From Glutamicibacter halophytocola (lineage in GTDB: Bacteria > Actinomycetota > Actinomycetes > Actinomycetales > Micrococcaceae), in NCBI RefSeq assembly GCF_001302565.1, contig NZ_CP012750.1, positions 682,001 through 746,000 on the forward strand: DNA of 64,000 nucleotides, read 5' to 3'. This document shows, one piece after another, positions 35,101-43,373 of the stretch; position 1 is the stretch's first letter, and each line of letters opens with the position of its first letter. Below the pieces are notes generated by a model. It did no database searches. It saw only the letters and a list, made by a program, of their open reading frames with translations, and had not been told where the DNA came from. The translations under genes were made by a program, and so were the position numbers.

Positions 35101-35541
35101 GGCTACCACGGGGTCGTGCTGCGAGCCGAGCAGCCCGTCGGCTGGGCCAGGTTCAGAGGGCTGGAACCACGAGTCGATTTGCTGGGCCCATGCGGCCGAG
35201 CTTTTTTCTTCCGGCACGGCCACAAGGCGCGGCTGCGAAGCAATCTTGTTCGAGACGATGGCCAAGGCGGCAATGTGCGCGCAGATGCCGGGCTTGTCGC
35301 ACGTGCACTCGCAAAGCTCGATTTGCCAGTCGTCGCCGGCCATTTGAACCTGGATCATCGGCGAAAATTCTTCGCCGTTAGCACGCACGGTGCCTTCGAT
35401 CTGCCGGGTGGATTCATCAAATTCCACGTCAACCACAGAATTTTCTTCAGCTGCTATGTTCTTTCCGTAAAAGAAAGGGACATCGCCCAGATAGCGCAGC
35501 AAGTGGCGCGCGTCGATGGTTGGGGGAACAGAATCACTCAT
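32194..35541 (-). CDS. SWIM zinc-finger SNF2-family helicase
   Basis: 1115 residues. An N-terminal SWIM zinc finger (CECTCDKPGICAH near residue 80), a large middle region (SNF2-associated bacterial domain) and a C-terminal SNF2/Rad54-type ATPase: Walker A in DDMGLGKT, DEAQ box in LILDEAQFVKN, motif III VTGTPMENN, and helicase C-terminal motifs (LKAGGFGLNLTEADY, DRTHRIGQTRQV). Bacterial SNF2 proteins of this layout (RapA/HepA relatives) remodel nucleic-acid-protein complexes; a specific role is unknown. It stands alone. SNF2 genes also occur in defence systems, but no such partners are next to it. Confidence 0.92.
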   Translation of the reverse strand: MSDSVPPTIDARHLLRYLGDVPFFYGKNIAAEENSVVDVEFDESTRQIEGTVRANGEEFSPMIQVQMAGDDWQIELCECTCDKPGICAHIAALAIVSNKIASQPRLVAVPEEKSSAAWAQQIDSWFQPSEPGPADGLLGSQHDPVVAMGLQFMLFDAKNTTQQQQWMPTGTIPHPTRNKRFRLGVRPMVRNTEGRWVRGQLRWTTLGFKTYGWNLLRSQHHWFTRFASMARSDTQLQFKVDEDWLFMDEYASDLLWPLLQQAQELGIELISTRSEQRIRIVDPASFSMQATLDDQLMQLSGILHVDGQDLVLDSESPSGVIADHGFYAQLGQPDEIWLAPSKEPVAEAHRRWYVDRRPVAIPVAEIDSFFDSVYPRLARRFDLRSASEELVLPDLKPPYVQATVTYKRDVNDKGEPNDSATLEFQIRYPGVPDQHEVYDREIEEQLRAAIDEVFLQTTETGNPDLSPKFYSGESVITFVSEILPAIESLPIVKLSEKGTRPVFRQLRELPQLKINAVNHERTDWLDLGLLITVGDHEVPFSQIVEAMSNGQMKIKLPDNTWFSLNQPLFAKLKALVDEAQALNDKPKEGDLKLTVFQISIFEELDELAEGIDGADLFIARMRSLLKVAEGEQASVPETLNAQLRPYQVDGFRWLSRLYQGGFGGILADDMGLGKTLQTIALILHAHGLWNDSEACAKLPAAQRTAAPFLVVAPSSVVSNWETEVKRFAPSLRVTSIEGTLSSPRQLSELAENYDVILTTYTLLRLNDEIYEAQRFAGLILDEAQFVKNRSTKAHRTAVNLQTNFKLAVTGTPMENNLSELGALLSLVAPALFLNTSRFNRQFARPIEVLGDKETLALLQRRIKPFMLRRTKESVVLDLPAKQEQQLLVRLSDEHQHVYDTHLNRERQKILHLVEDLDRNRFTIFQSLTHLRMLALEPSLVDPELSDVPGSKLEALFDQLDDVLGEGHRALVFSQFTSYLKVLAEKLTERGVNFVYLDGNTRNRSKVIEQFKEGEAPLFLISLKAGGFGLNLTEADYCFLLDPWWNPAVEAQAIDRTHRIGQTRQVMVYRMISQGTIEEKVVALQESKRKLISTVMDEADGFSKALTAQDIRGLLE

Positions 35542-35627
35542 CCTCTCATCGTTTCACGTTCCGGCCCGCGGTGAAAGTTCAAGGGCCTGTCTGTGAATAA
35601 TCACTATCTATGACGTAGCGTTGACGC

Positions 35628-36806
35628 ATGTCGCACATCTGGCCTTATCTACCGGCGAGGGCAGTGAATATCACCTCGCTCGTCGAGTTTGATCGCTTGG
35701 CTTCCGACGCGCTTTCCTCCCTCCACCCCCGCGGATTCAGCTGGCGCGTGCATCGGGTTGATCTGCGTGAACGGGACTCCGTCCTTCGCTCCCTGGACCT
35801 GTCGGAAGCGATCTTCATCGATTGCCAATACTCGCAGCATGGGCGGGAACTGGTTCAGGCGACCGGTGGCCTGTGCATGAGCTCTGGCGAAGAACTGCCC
35901 TTCACCACGGGGGAACGCAGCTTGTATACCCCGGAAGAACTCTATGAAGGGATCCGCGCGCAGGGCTACGAACAGGTCCCGGATGCGAAGATCTACGCCT
36001 ATTCGCAACAGCACACCGCACCGGCTGCGCTGAATCCCGAAGATGCGATGGCCAGGACCCTGCATGATCACCACGTTGGGCAGGCTTTGATTTCGGAAGT
36101 CTATGAGGGCGTGTTCAAGGATTCCCCGCTCATCGGGGTTATGGGCGGCCATGCGATGCGCCGCGGTTCACGCGAGTACGCGCAAACAGTGGAACTGGGC
36201 CAATTGATTACCCGGGCCGGCTATGGCGTGGCCACTGGCGGGGGACCGGGAGCCATGGAAGCTGCCAATGCCGGGGCATGGCTGGCAGGCTACCAGCAAA
36301 AGGATCTCAACCTTGCCCTGGAAATGCTCGCCGAACAGCCCGACGCCATTCACCAGCGCACCGGATGGGCCAGGACCGCGCTCGCCGTCAAGGATCGTTT
36401 CCCCAGCTCGCAGCAGTCATTGGGGGTGCCTACATGGTTTTACGGCCACGAACCGCCAAATCTTTTTGCCACGAAGATCGCAAAGTTCTTCGCCAACTCC
36501 ATCCGCGAGGCAATTCTCCTGGAGCAGTCCAATGGCGGGCTGATTGTCTTGCCCGGATCCGCCGGCACGGTTCAGGAGATCTTCCAGGATGCCTGCGAAA
36601 ACTACTATGCCACCGGCGCCCGGGTGGTTCCCATGGTCCTGTTCGGCCGTGAATACTGGACCAGGACCCTGCCGGTGTGGCCGCTGCTCCAGGCGCTAGC
36701 CGCCGATCGGGTGATGGGAGAAAAGATTGCCCTGGTGGACACCGCGGCCGAGGCGATGGAGTTCATCAGCTCCATGAGCACGCTGCGCCGGCGCACACGC
36801 TGGTAG
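35628..36806 (+). CDS. LOG-family Rossmann-fold nucleotide-binding protein
   Basis: 392 residues. The C-terminal two-thirds is a LOG/TIGR00725-type Rossmann domain with VMGGHAMRRGS, the GGGPGAMEAAN motif and PGSAGTVQE, where the usual PGGxGTxxE has a Gly-to-Ser change. LOG enzymes hydrolyse nucleoside 5'-monophosphates (cytokinin riboside phosphates in the best-studied cases). The N-terminal 150 residues resemble the extension seen in other actinobacterial members. Substrate is unknown. Confidence 0.8.
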   Translation: MSHIWPYLPARAVNITSLVEFDRLASDALSSLHPRGFSWRVHRVDLRERDSVLRSLDLSEAIFIDCQYSQHGRELVQATGGLCMSSGEELPFTTGERSLYTPEELYEGIRAQGYEQVPDAKIYAYSQQHTAPAALNPEDAMARTLHDHHVGQALISEVYEGVFKDSPLIGVMGGHAMRRGSREYAQTVELGQLITRAGYGVATGGGPGAMEAANAGAWLAGYQQKDLNLALEMLAEQPDAIHQRTGWARTALAVKDRFPSSQQSLGVPTWFYGHEPPNLFATKIAKFFANSIREAILLEQSNGGLIVLPGSAGTVQEIFQDACENYYATGARVVPMVLFGREYWTRTLPVWPLLQALAADRVMGEKIALVDTAAEAMEFISSMSTLRRRTRW

Positions 36807-36819
36807 CGCCCCCAAGCAA

Positions 36820-36855
36820 ATGACCCCGCGGCATCAGATGATGCCGCGGGGTCAT
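36820..36855. terminator. Bidirectional terminator, LOG/VIT genes
   Basis: A perfect 17-bp stem (36820-36836 with 36839-36855) and 2-base loop between convergent genes. Confidence 0.85.
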
Positions 36856-36883
36856 GGGCGATTGAAGCCGAGCCAACAGCCGG

Positions 36884-37987
36884 TCATGCCACCTGCACGT
36901 CGAAGAGCAGGCCCAGGCAGTAGGTGACCGCTGCGGCGCCCCATCCAATGGCCAGCTGGCGCAGGCCGCGCTTGAGCGGCGAGGCTCCGGAGAGCAGGCC
37001 GACGATGGCTCCGGTGATCATCAAGGCGATCCCCACCAGGATCACGGAGATGGCCACGGCCGCCAAGCCGCCGAGACCGAAGATATAGGGCAGGATCGGG
37101 ATGATGGCGCCGGAAGCGAAGAGGCAGAAGGAAGTGGCTGCCGCGCCGGTGGCCGAGCCGAGCTCTTCGTGTTCGTTTTCCAATTCCTCTGCGCGTTCCT
37201 CGGGGTTCAGCGAGAAGGCGGGGTTGCAATCACAGGTGAAAAGCCCCATGCGTTCTGCGGCGCGGTGTTCGGCATCTTCATCGCTCATGCCGCGGGCCTT
37301 GTAGATCAGCACCAGCTCGTTGGACGCCAAATCGAGGTTGGGTGCTGCCGTCAGCGTCACCTGGGTGGGCCGTGAAGCGGTGAGAAGCTCGCGCTGGGAC
37401 CGCACGGAGACGAATTCGCCGGCCGCCATGGATAGCGCTCCGGCCAAGAGCCCGGCGATGCCGGAAAAGAGCACGAAGGTGGAGGATACCCCGGTGGCGC
37501 CGATGCCCATGATCAGGGCGAGGTTGGAGACCAGGCCGTCATTCGCGCCAAAAACCGCGGCGCGGAAGTTGCCCGAGAGCTGAGCCCGGCCGGCGGTGGC
37601 CAGTGCGCGGACTACTTCTTCATGCACCTGTTCGTCGGCGGCCATTTGCGCGGTCGCGTCCTTGTCGTCGCGGTACGGCGAATTGCTCTCGGAGCGCTGT
37701 GCCATGGCCAGCACGAAGACCGAGCCGAAATTGCGGGCCAAGAAGCGCAAGATCGTGCGGCGCAATGATGGGCGGACCGGCTTGGCGTGTTCGCCCAGCT
37801 TGGCCCGCCAGTGCGCCTCATGCCGCGCTTCGGCTTCGGCGAGTCCCAGCAGGATCTGCCTTTCCTGCCCGGATTTCTTCTGGGCCAGGGTGCGGTAGAT
37901 GGCGCCTTCGGCGACTTCATCGGCCAGGTATTTTCGCCAGCGCTGGACTTGGGCACGGGTAGGTTCGGTTGCTGACTGGTTCGACAT
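36884..37987 (-). CDS. Ferritin-like/VIT1 fusion, Fe/Mn transporter
   Basis: 367 residues: an N-terminal ferritin-like (rubrerythrin) helical domain at about 12-140 with Glu/His metal-ligand pairs (ADEVAEGAIYRTLAQ, EAEARHEAHW, DEQVHEEVVRALA), then a CCC1/VIT1 domain with the NDGLVSNLALIMG signature and five membrane helices. VIT1 proteins move Fe2+ or Mn2+ across the membrane; the ferritin-like part probably binds the metal. The start at ATG 37987 follows AGAGAG at longish spacing; upstream in-frame codons are not conserved-looking. Confidence 0.9.
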   Translation of the reverse strand: MSNQSATEPTRAQVQRWRKYLADEVAEGAIYRTLAQKKSGQERQILLGLAEAEARHEAHWRAKLGEHAKPVRPSLRRTILRFLARNFGSVFVLAMAQRSESNSPYRDDKDATAQMAADEQVHEEVVRALATAGRAQLSGNFRAAVFGANDGLVSNLALIMGIGATGVSSTFVLFSGIAGLLAGALSMAAGEFVSVRSQRELLTASRPTQVTLTAAPNLDLASNELVLIYKARGMSDEDAEHRAAERMGLFTCDCNPAFSLNPEERAEELENEHEELGSATGAAATSFCLFASGAIIPILPYIFGLGGLAAVAISVILVGIALMITGAIVGLLSGASPLKRGLRQLAIGWGAAAVTYCLGLLFDVQVA

Positions 37988-38042
37988 CACGAAAACAGCT
38001 CTCTTGGCAGGTCGAATTTCTTGTCGAAACTCGGTGAACGGG

Positions 38043-38309
38043 TCAGCTACCGATTTTAGTAAGGGGATGGGGCGTTGGGAATTTGGCAAGGCTAAAAGCG
38101 GCGTTGCGCCCCTGCGGTTCCCCTGCGGCGGCAACGCCCAGGAGCAGCTGGGAAGTTTCCGGATCGAAGACCGGGCGGCGTGCGCAGCGGGCCAGGAGCT
38201 GTTCGAGCAGAATTGGATCGCCGACGTAGCAGATATGCCAGAGTCCGTGGACCTTGAATTGCACTTGGCCGGTTCGGCGGTCGACGATGGGCAGGACGGA
38301 ATAGGCCAT
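38043..38309 (-). CDS. Small hypothetical protein
   Basis: 88 residues from ATG 38309 (MAYSVLPIVDRRTGQVQFKV), with GAGAG about 9 bases upstream; longer readings from 38369 or 38441 are possible. The first 60 residues look like a real globular domain (HGLWHICYVGDPILLEQLLA); the tail is less convincing. No family recognised. It lies just upstream of the VIT gene on the same strand. Confidence 0.45.
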   Translation of the reverse strand: MAYSVLPIVDRRTGQVQFKVHGLWHICYVGDPILLEQLLARCARRPVFDPETSQLLLGVAAAGEPQGRNAAFSLAKFPTPHPLTKIGS

Positions 38310-38507
38310 GTGATGCGCTCTCGCTGTGTTCTTGCCCGAGCACAGTGTGTGAACGGACCGCTTCTTCATCCGAACCACCCATGAATCTGGGGTTGGTGCA
38401 CGGCCAGTCGGAGCTTGGCGCCGTGTCTCGTGAAGCAACACTTGTGATGCTACCGCCTGCGCTGTCCGCGATGAAGGCCTGTTCCGTAATATGACCTGGG
38501 CTCCTGG

Positions 38508-39092
38508 CTACTGGTGGTCATCACCGATGGCGAGGCGGTTGATCGATTCGAACTGCTGGGCCCATTGCGCTGCGGAATAGTCCGGGAGGTTGGGCGCTTC
38601 GGGGCGCAAGCCGGTGAAGCCATCAAGCTGTTCGCGCACGATGTCGAGGTGGCCGGCGTGCCGGGAGGTTTCCGCGATCATGTGCACCATGAGATGTTCC
38701 AGCGTGGTGTGCCGGCGGCGGATCCACCAGGGCACTTCGACGGGAGCGCTGAGCGGCAAAGCCCTGATGCCAGCATCCGAGAAGGCGGTTGACTCCCGGT
38801 ACAGCTCGATAATCCCGCTGGCGCTGAAGCGGGCCGGCGGCAGGAAGTCGGCCTGCGGGTCATCGGCATCCAGAAGCTCTTGGATATAGGGGTCATCCAC
38901 TGTGCGGCCGAGGCATTGGGCAAAATACCCGTACTCGGTGATGGCCAGGTGGTGGACGACGCCGAGGATGTGCGTTCCGGTGGGCGTCAGCGGTTTGCGT
39001 GCCAGCTGTGCGCTCAGCCCCTGGGCCTTGTAGATGACTGCGTCGCGCGCGTCGGAGAGATATTCCTGGAGCAGTTCCTTGCTGTGATCCAT
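38508..39092 (-). CDS. DinB/DUF664 family protein
   Basis: 194 residues forming a DinB-like four-helix bundle with the three metal-ligand histidines in their usual places: GVVHHLAITEYGYF, the HLMVHMIAETSRHAGHLDIV segment. In Actinobacteria such proteins often act as thiol (mycothiol/bacillithiol)-dependent S-transferases in detoxification. The substrate is not predictable. Divergent from the XRE-cupin regulator. Confidence 0.88.
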   Translation of the reverse strand: MDHSKELLQEYLSDARDAVIYKAQGLSAQLARKPLTPTGTHILGVVHHLAITEYGYFAQCLGRTVDDPYIQELLDADDPQADFLPPARFSASGIIELYRESTAFSDAGIRALPLSAPVEVPWWIRRRHTTLEHLMVHMIAETSRHAGHLDIVREQLDGFTGLRPEAPNLPDYSAAQWAQQFESINRLAIGDDHQ

Positions 39093-39175
39093 GATCAGAG
39101 TCTAGCCAGCGTGTGGGGATCTGGAGCGCGGAACGTGTGGGACACGGCATATTTGCAGGACTCGCGCTATGCTCT

Positions 39176-39192
39176 GTTTACTATTGGTAAAC
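39176..39192. promoter_or_regulatory. Palindrome upstream of the XRE-cupin gene
   Basis: GTTTAC (39176-39181), 5 bases, GTAAAC (39187-39192): a perfect 6-bp dyad in the divergent region between the DinB and XRE-cupin genes. It could be the regulator's own operator. Confidence 0.4.
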
Positions 39193-39267
39193 TTGCCGCC
39201 GCAGCCTTTTCGGAGCGCCCCTTTGGCTGCTGGCGTGCCGCAACAAGCGAAGTGATGGAGCGAAAGC

Positions 39268-39831
39268 ATGAAGACCCTGCCCGTGGAATCAAGCGGTGCC
39301 GCGATCAATATCGGTTCGCGGTTGCGCGGGGTGCGCCAGCGGCAGCGAATGACCATCGACCAGGTCGCTGAGCTGTCTGGGCTGACCAAGGGCTTCCTCT
39401 CGCGTGTTGAGCGAGATCTCACCAGCCCCTCGGTCTCCACGCTGCTGAAATTGTGCGAGGTGCTCGGCATCGAGGTGGGCACGCTATTTGAAGTGCCCGA
39501 AACCATGCTGGTGCGGCTGGAAGAAGCGCCGCGGGTGTCGCTGGGCGGGGAGGGGATCACCGAGCAGCTGGTGACGCCGCGCAGCGAGAAGCGCGTGCAG
39601 ATGATCCGAGCCGAAATCGCTCCCAAGGGCTCCGGCGAAGCCGAGCTGTATTCGGTGGACTGCGAGTTGGAAGTGCTCCATGTGATCGCCGGGAAATTCA
39701 CCCTCGTGCTGCCCGAGCAGCGTGTTGAGCTCCAGGCCGGGGACACCATGACCTTTCCCGGGCGCGAGCCGCACAGCTGGGAAAACGAGTCCGATGAGGC
39801 AGCCCTGGTGACCTGGACCTTGATCCTCTAG
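39268..39831 (+). CDS. XRE-type regulator with cupin sensor domain
   Basis: 187 residues: XRE helix-turn-helix at about 15-70 (TIDQVAELSGLTKGFLSRVE) and a C-terminal cupin at about 110-185 (GKFTLVLPEQRVELQAGDTM). This layout and length match PuuR-type repressors, which control amine and amino-acid catabolism. It may control the ureohydrolase genes about 0.8 kb downstream, whose promoter region has a palindrome, but the two palindromes differ in sequence. Confidence 0.9.
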   Translation: MKTLPVESSGAAINIGSRLRGVRQRQRMTIDQVAELSGLTKGFLSRVERDLTSPSVSTLLKLCEVLGIEVGTLFEVPETMLVRLEEAPRVSLGGEGITEQLVTPRSEKRVQMIRAEIAPKGSGEAELYSVDCELEVLHVIAGKFTLVLPEQRVELQAGDTMTFPGREPHSWENESDEAALVTWTLIL

Positions 39832-39927
39832 CTTCAAGCGCTCCTTTTCGTTGCGGTGCTGTGGAGCGCGTATTCTAAAAAGGTGTGCTCGGCGTGCGCA
39901 CACAGTGCGGTGATCGATGGGAGTGGC

Positions 39928-40344
39928 GTGAGGACTAGCGAGGATACTGGCGCACGGGATCAGCTTCGCTGCATCAGCTGGTGGGCTTCGGTGCTTGTCG
40001 GACTTCTTGCCGGCACGACCCTGACGTGGATCCGCACGCAGCGCAATTTCTTTTTCATCGGGGCGGTTATTATCGCGGTGGTGATTGTGGTGCTCGGCCT
40101 GCGGACCATTCGGCGCAGGGCCCGCTTCCCGCAAATGGCGCAGGCCCGCGTTTCGTGGCTATATGCCTTCTGGGCGATCATTCTCATGATCCTGGTCGGG
40201 CCCCTGCAACTGGTCTACGTAGCCGATGACCTCTCCGAGCTCATGCTCAAGTCCCTGATCCTCTCCGCCGGGTTCTGCGTGGCGATCCATGAAATCGATC
40301 GTTCGCTGGTTAATGCCAGCACGAAGAACTTCCGCGGCGCCTAG
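39928..40344 (+). CDS. Four-helix membrane protein, unknown
   Basis: 138 residues from GTG 39928, preceded by GGGAG. Four membrane helices (WWASVLVGLLAGTTLTWI; FFFIGAVIIAVVIVVLGL; WLYAFWAIILMILVG; LILSAGFCVAIHEI). It resembles the DUF3180-like small membrane proteins of Actinobacteria only in layout; no firm family call. A longer reading from ATG 39856 is open but lacks a ribosome-binding sequence. Confidence 0.6.
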   Translation: MRTSEDTGARDQLRCISWWASVLVGLLAGTTLTWIRTQRNFFFIGAVIIAVVIVVLGLRTIRRRARFPQMAQARVSWLYAFWAIILMILVGPLQLVYVADDLSELMLKSLILSAGFCVAIHEIDRSLVNASTKNFRGA

Positions 40345-40649
40345 TCTTCCGGCGATCATGCCGCTGCGCCAGCCAACTGGCCCAGCGATCCAGCTCCTTT
40401 CTTGCACCGGCCCCCGGGCCATCACTCACGCTGCTCCTCCCCGGATAGGACCGCGTGCCAATTGCCGCAGCGCTGAACCCTGCCCCCGCATGCCCTGGCG
40501 GCGGCATTCTGCCCTTTTGCGCGCCCCAGCTCCCGGATCCATGGCTTAAGCCTTGACGTGACCGCGCCAACAAAATAGCATAATAGGAAACTGAAGTTTC
40601 ATATTGGGCAACTACGGTGAAAGCCGTGAAACGCCGGGAGGGCAAGAAC
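40345..40649. other. Intergenic region before the ureohydrolase gene
   Basis: About 300 bases. The left two-thirds hold no convincing ORF on either strand. The right end holds a promoter-like TTGACG at 40553-40558 and a CATAAT/TAGCAT region at about 40576-40584, then a perfect palindrome at 40587-40600. Confidence 0.5.
40587..40600. promoter_or_regulatory. Palindromic operator upstream of the ureohydrolase operon
   Basis: GAAACT-GA-AGTTTC, a perfect 6-2-6 dyad immediately downstream of a promoter-like -10 region and 50 bases before the ureohydrolase start; a natural repressor-binding position. Confidence 0.5.
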
Positions 40650-41636
40650 ATGAAAGAAGTCCGCATTGAGGAAAACGGCCATCTGGGTCCGATCAACGCA
40701 GCGGTCATCCCGCGCTATGCGGGGGCCGGAACCTATGCCCGGCTGCCCCGCCTGGACCAGGTCCAGAACGCGGATATCAAGATCATCGGCGTGCCTTTTG
40801 ACACCGGTGTCTCCTACCGGCCCGGGGCGCGCTTCGGCGCCAACCACGTGCGCGAATCCTCGCGCCTGATCCGCCCGTACAACCCTGCCACCGACACCTC
40901 GCCGTTTGCGCAGAGCCAGGTGGTGGACGCAGGCGACCTCGCGGTGAACCCGTTCAACATCAACGAAGCCATCGAGACCATCGAGCACGAGGCGCTGGAG
41001 CTGACCGCGGACGGTTCGAGCCTGGTCACCATCGGCGGCGACCACACCATTGCGCTGCCACTGCTGCGCGCGGCATCCCAGCGCGCTGGCGCCCCGGTCG
41101 CCATGCTGCACTTCGACGCCCACCTGGACACCTGGGACACCTACTTCGGCGCCGAATACACCCACGGCACCCCCTTCCGCCGCGCGGTGGAAGAAGGCAT
41201 CCTGGACACCGAGGCCATCTGCCATGTGGGAACCCGCGGCCCGCTGTACGGCAAGAAGGACCTGGAAGACGACAAGCGCTTCGGCTTCGGCATCGTGACC
41301 AGCTCGGATGTCTACTACCAGGGCGTGCGTGAAATCGTGGACAAGCTGCGGATGCGCATCGGCAACCGCCCGCTGTACATCTCGGTGGACATCGACGTGC
41401 TGGATCCGGCCCACGCCCCGGGCACCGGCACCCCCGAGGCCGGCGGCATCACCAGCCGCGAACTGCTTGAGATCCTGCGCGGCCTGCGCGGGCTGAACAT
41501 CGTGGGCGCCGACATCGTCGAGGTCGCTCCGGCCTATGACCACGCGGAGCTGACCGGCGTGGCTGCCAGCCATGTCACCTACGACCTGATCAGCTTGATC
41601 AGCGACTTCCGGGCTAACCAGGGGCTGAACAAGTAA
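40650..41636 (+). CDS. Agmatinase/guanidinobutyrase-type ureohydrolase
   Basis: 328 residues, arginase-superfamily fold with all binuclear Mn ligands: [14 protein letters not shown] and SVDIDVLDP followed by the GTGTPEAGG stretch. The enzyme hydrolyses a guanidino group to urea and an amine; agmatine, 4-guanidinobutyrate or 3-guanidinopropionate are possible substrates. Overlap with a ThDP decarboxylase-like gene favours 4-guanidinobutyrate. The start at ATG 40650 has GGGAGGGC upstream; an in-frame GTG at 40617 is possible. It shares one base with the next gene (TAATG), so translation is coupled. Confidence 0.88.
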   Translation: MKEVRIEENGHLGPINAAVIPRYAGAGTYARLPRLDQVQNADIKIIGVPFDTGVSYRPGARFGANHVRESSRLIRPYNPATDTSPFAQSQVVDAGDLAVNPFNINEAIETIEHEALELTADGSSLVTIGGDHTIALPLLRAASQRAGAPVAMLHFDAHLDTWDTYFGAEYTHGTPFRRAVEEGILDTEAICHVGTRGPLYGKKDLEDDKRFGFGIVTSSDVYYQGVREIVDKLRMRIGNRPLYISVDIDVLDPAHAPGTGTPEAGGITSRELLEILRGLRGLNIVGADIVEVAPAYDHAELTGVAASHVTYDLISLISDFRANQGLNK

Positions 41637-43279
41637 TGAGCGAACAGCCTCAACGCAACGGCGGCGACCTGGTCATTGAGACCCTCACCGCGCTGGGCGC
41701 CAAAACCGTGTTCGGCATTCCCGGACAGCACGCCTTGGGGCTGTTCGACGCGCTCTCACGTTCCACCTTGGAGTTTGTCTCCTCGCGCGTGGAAAACAAC
41801 TCCGCCTTCGCGGCCGACGGCTACTCCCGCGCCACCGGAGAGGTGGGCGTGCTCTTCCTGTCCACCGGTCCCGGGGCGCTGACCTCGCTGGCCGGGCTGC
41901 AGGAAGCCTACGCCACCGGCGTGCCCATGGTCGTCATCGCCAGCCAGATTCCGCTCGACGGCCTGGGTGCGCGCCGCAAGGGCATGCTGCACCAGCTCGA
42001 TGACCAGAAGGCCTCGGCCGCCAACGTCACCAAGTTCCAGCAGACCGTGCACCATGCCTCGGGCATTCCCTCGGCCATTCAGGATGCCTGGGCACGCGCC
42101 ATCACCGTGCCCATGGGCCCGGTCTGGGTGGAAGTCCCGCAGGATGTGCTCTTGGCCCAGGTGATGGTCCCGCCGGTGCAGGATGCCTTGGCCGAAGCCT
42201 ATGAGCACCCGCCGCGCGAGGAATTGATCCGCGAAGCGGTCAATTGGCTTTCCCTCGCAGACCGCCCGGCGATTATCGCCGGTGGCGGGGTGCGTCGTGC
42301 CGGCGGCCAGGCCGAATTGCTCGCGGTGGCCGAAACCCTGCAGGCACCGGTGCTCTCCAGCCCCGGCGGCAATGGAGCGTTCCCCTGGAACCACGAATTG
42401 TCCTTGCAATCGTGGGTTGAGGATCGCCACGCCACTCAGATTATGGAAGATGCAGACGTCTTGCTGGTCATCGGCTCGGCCCTGGGGGAAGTGACCAGCA
42501 ATTACTTCACCCTGGAACCGCGCGGCAAGATGATCCAGATCGACGCCGAGCCTCGAGTGCTGGAATCCAATACCCCGGCCCTGGGAATCCGCGCCGATGC
42601 CCGCGAAGCCTTGAAATTCCTTGATCGCCAGTTGCACGCCGCCGGTTTCGCCCCGCGGGCCTCCTGGCATGGCCAGAGCCCAGTGCAGGTGGTGGCGCAG
42701 ACCCTGGAGAAGATCCAGGCTCGTCTTGACGGGCAGGATTTGGCCAAGGAGCGAAAGTTCATGGCCGATATCCGTGCAGCGGTTCCGGCCCGGATGCAGA
42801 CCTTCTGGGACATGACCATCGCGGCCTATTGGGGCTGGAGCTGCTGGGATGCGAAGGAGGGCCAGTTCCACTCGGCACAGGGTGCCGGCGGCCTGGGCTT
42901 CGGCTTCCCCTCGGCCATTGGCGGGGCCATCGGCACCGGCCAGCGAGTGCTCGCGGTGAGCGGCGATGGCTCATCGATGTATTCGATCGCCGAGCTGGCT
43001 ACCGCCAAGCAGCATCAGGCCCCGGTGACCTGGCTGATCGTTGACGACGGCGGCTACGGCATCCTGCGCGAATATATGGAAGGCGCTTTTGGCAAGGCGA
43101 CGGCCACCGAACTGGCGCGGCCCGATTTTGTGGCGCTGGCCCAATCCTTTGGCGTTCCTGCCCGCGAGGTGGCCGTCGAGCAGATTGGCGACGCCCTCGA
43201 AGAAGCGCTGGCCGGGCAAGGGCCGAATGTCATCGTGGTCAAAACTCTGCTCAAGATGTTCGCCCCAACGCACCTGTAA
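41636..43279 (+). CDS. ThDP-dependent decarboxylase-like enzyme (acetolactate synthase family)
   Basis: 547 residues, three-domain ThDP enzyme. The cofactor-activating Glu53 is in SRVENNSAFAADGYSR; the diphosphate-binding GDG at 443-445 is followed at 470-471 by Asp-Asp (IVDDGGYG) where most relatives have Asn-Asn. Annotated relatives include acetolactate synthase and the 2-ketoarginine decarboxylase AruI. No small regulatory subunit follows, and branched-chain genes are absent, so acetolactate synthesis is unlikely. Coupling to a ureohydrolase points to a 2-keto acid decarboxylase acting on a guanidino compound (inference). Confidence 0.85.
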   Translation: MSEQPQRNGGDLVIETLTALGAKTVFGIPGQHALGLFDALSRSTLEFVSSRVENNSAFAADGYSRATGEVGVLFLSTGPGALTSLAGLQEAYATGVPMVVIASQIPLDGLGARRKGMLHQLDDQKASAANVTKFQQTVHHASGIPSAIQDAWARAITVPMGPVWVEVPQDVLLAQVMVPPVQDALAEAYEHPPREELIREAVNWLSLADRPAIIAGGGVRRAGGQAELLAVAETLQAPVLSSPGGNGAFPWNHELSLQSWVEDRHATQIMEDADVLLVIGSALGEVTSNYFTLEPRGKMIQIDAEPRVLESNTPALGIRADAREALKFLDRQLHAAGFAPRASWHGQSPVQVVAQTLEKIQARLDGQDLAKERKFMADIRAAVPARMQTFWDMTIAAYWGWSCWDAKEGQFHSAQGAGGLGFGFPSAIGGAIGTGQRVLAVSGDGSSMYSIAELATAKQHQAPVTWLIVDDGGYGILREYMEGAFGKATATELARPDFVALAQSFGVPAREVAVEQIGDALEEALAGQGPNVIVVKTLLKMFAPTHL

Positions 43280-43309
43280 AGGCAGTGCCGAGTGCCGGCA
43301 AAAATATGG

Positions 43310-43348
43310 TGGCCTCGGAACGTTGGCAAGTGCCAGCGTCCGGGGCCA
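43310..43348. terminator. Imperfect hairpin terminator
   Basis: Arms 43310-43328 and 43331-43348 pair over about 17 bp with a few mismatches, between convergent genes. Confidence 0.6.
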
Positions 43349-43373
43349 CAGCCTTATCCAGAACCGTCAGCGG

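Noticed and set aside
32194-35541. SNF2 helicase as part of a defence system (DISARM- or BREX-like)
   Set aside because: The SWIM-SNF2 layout is a common stand-alone bacterial protein and no methylase, nuclease or PglZ-type gene adjoins it.
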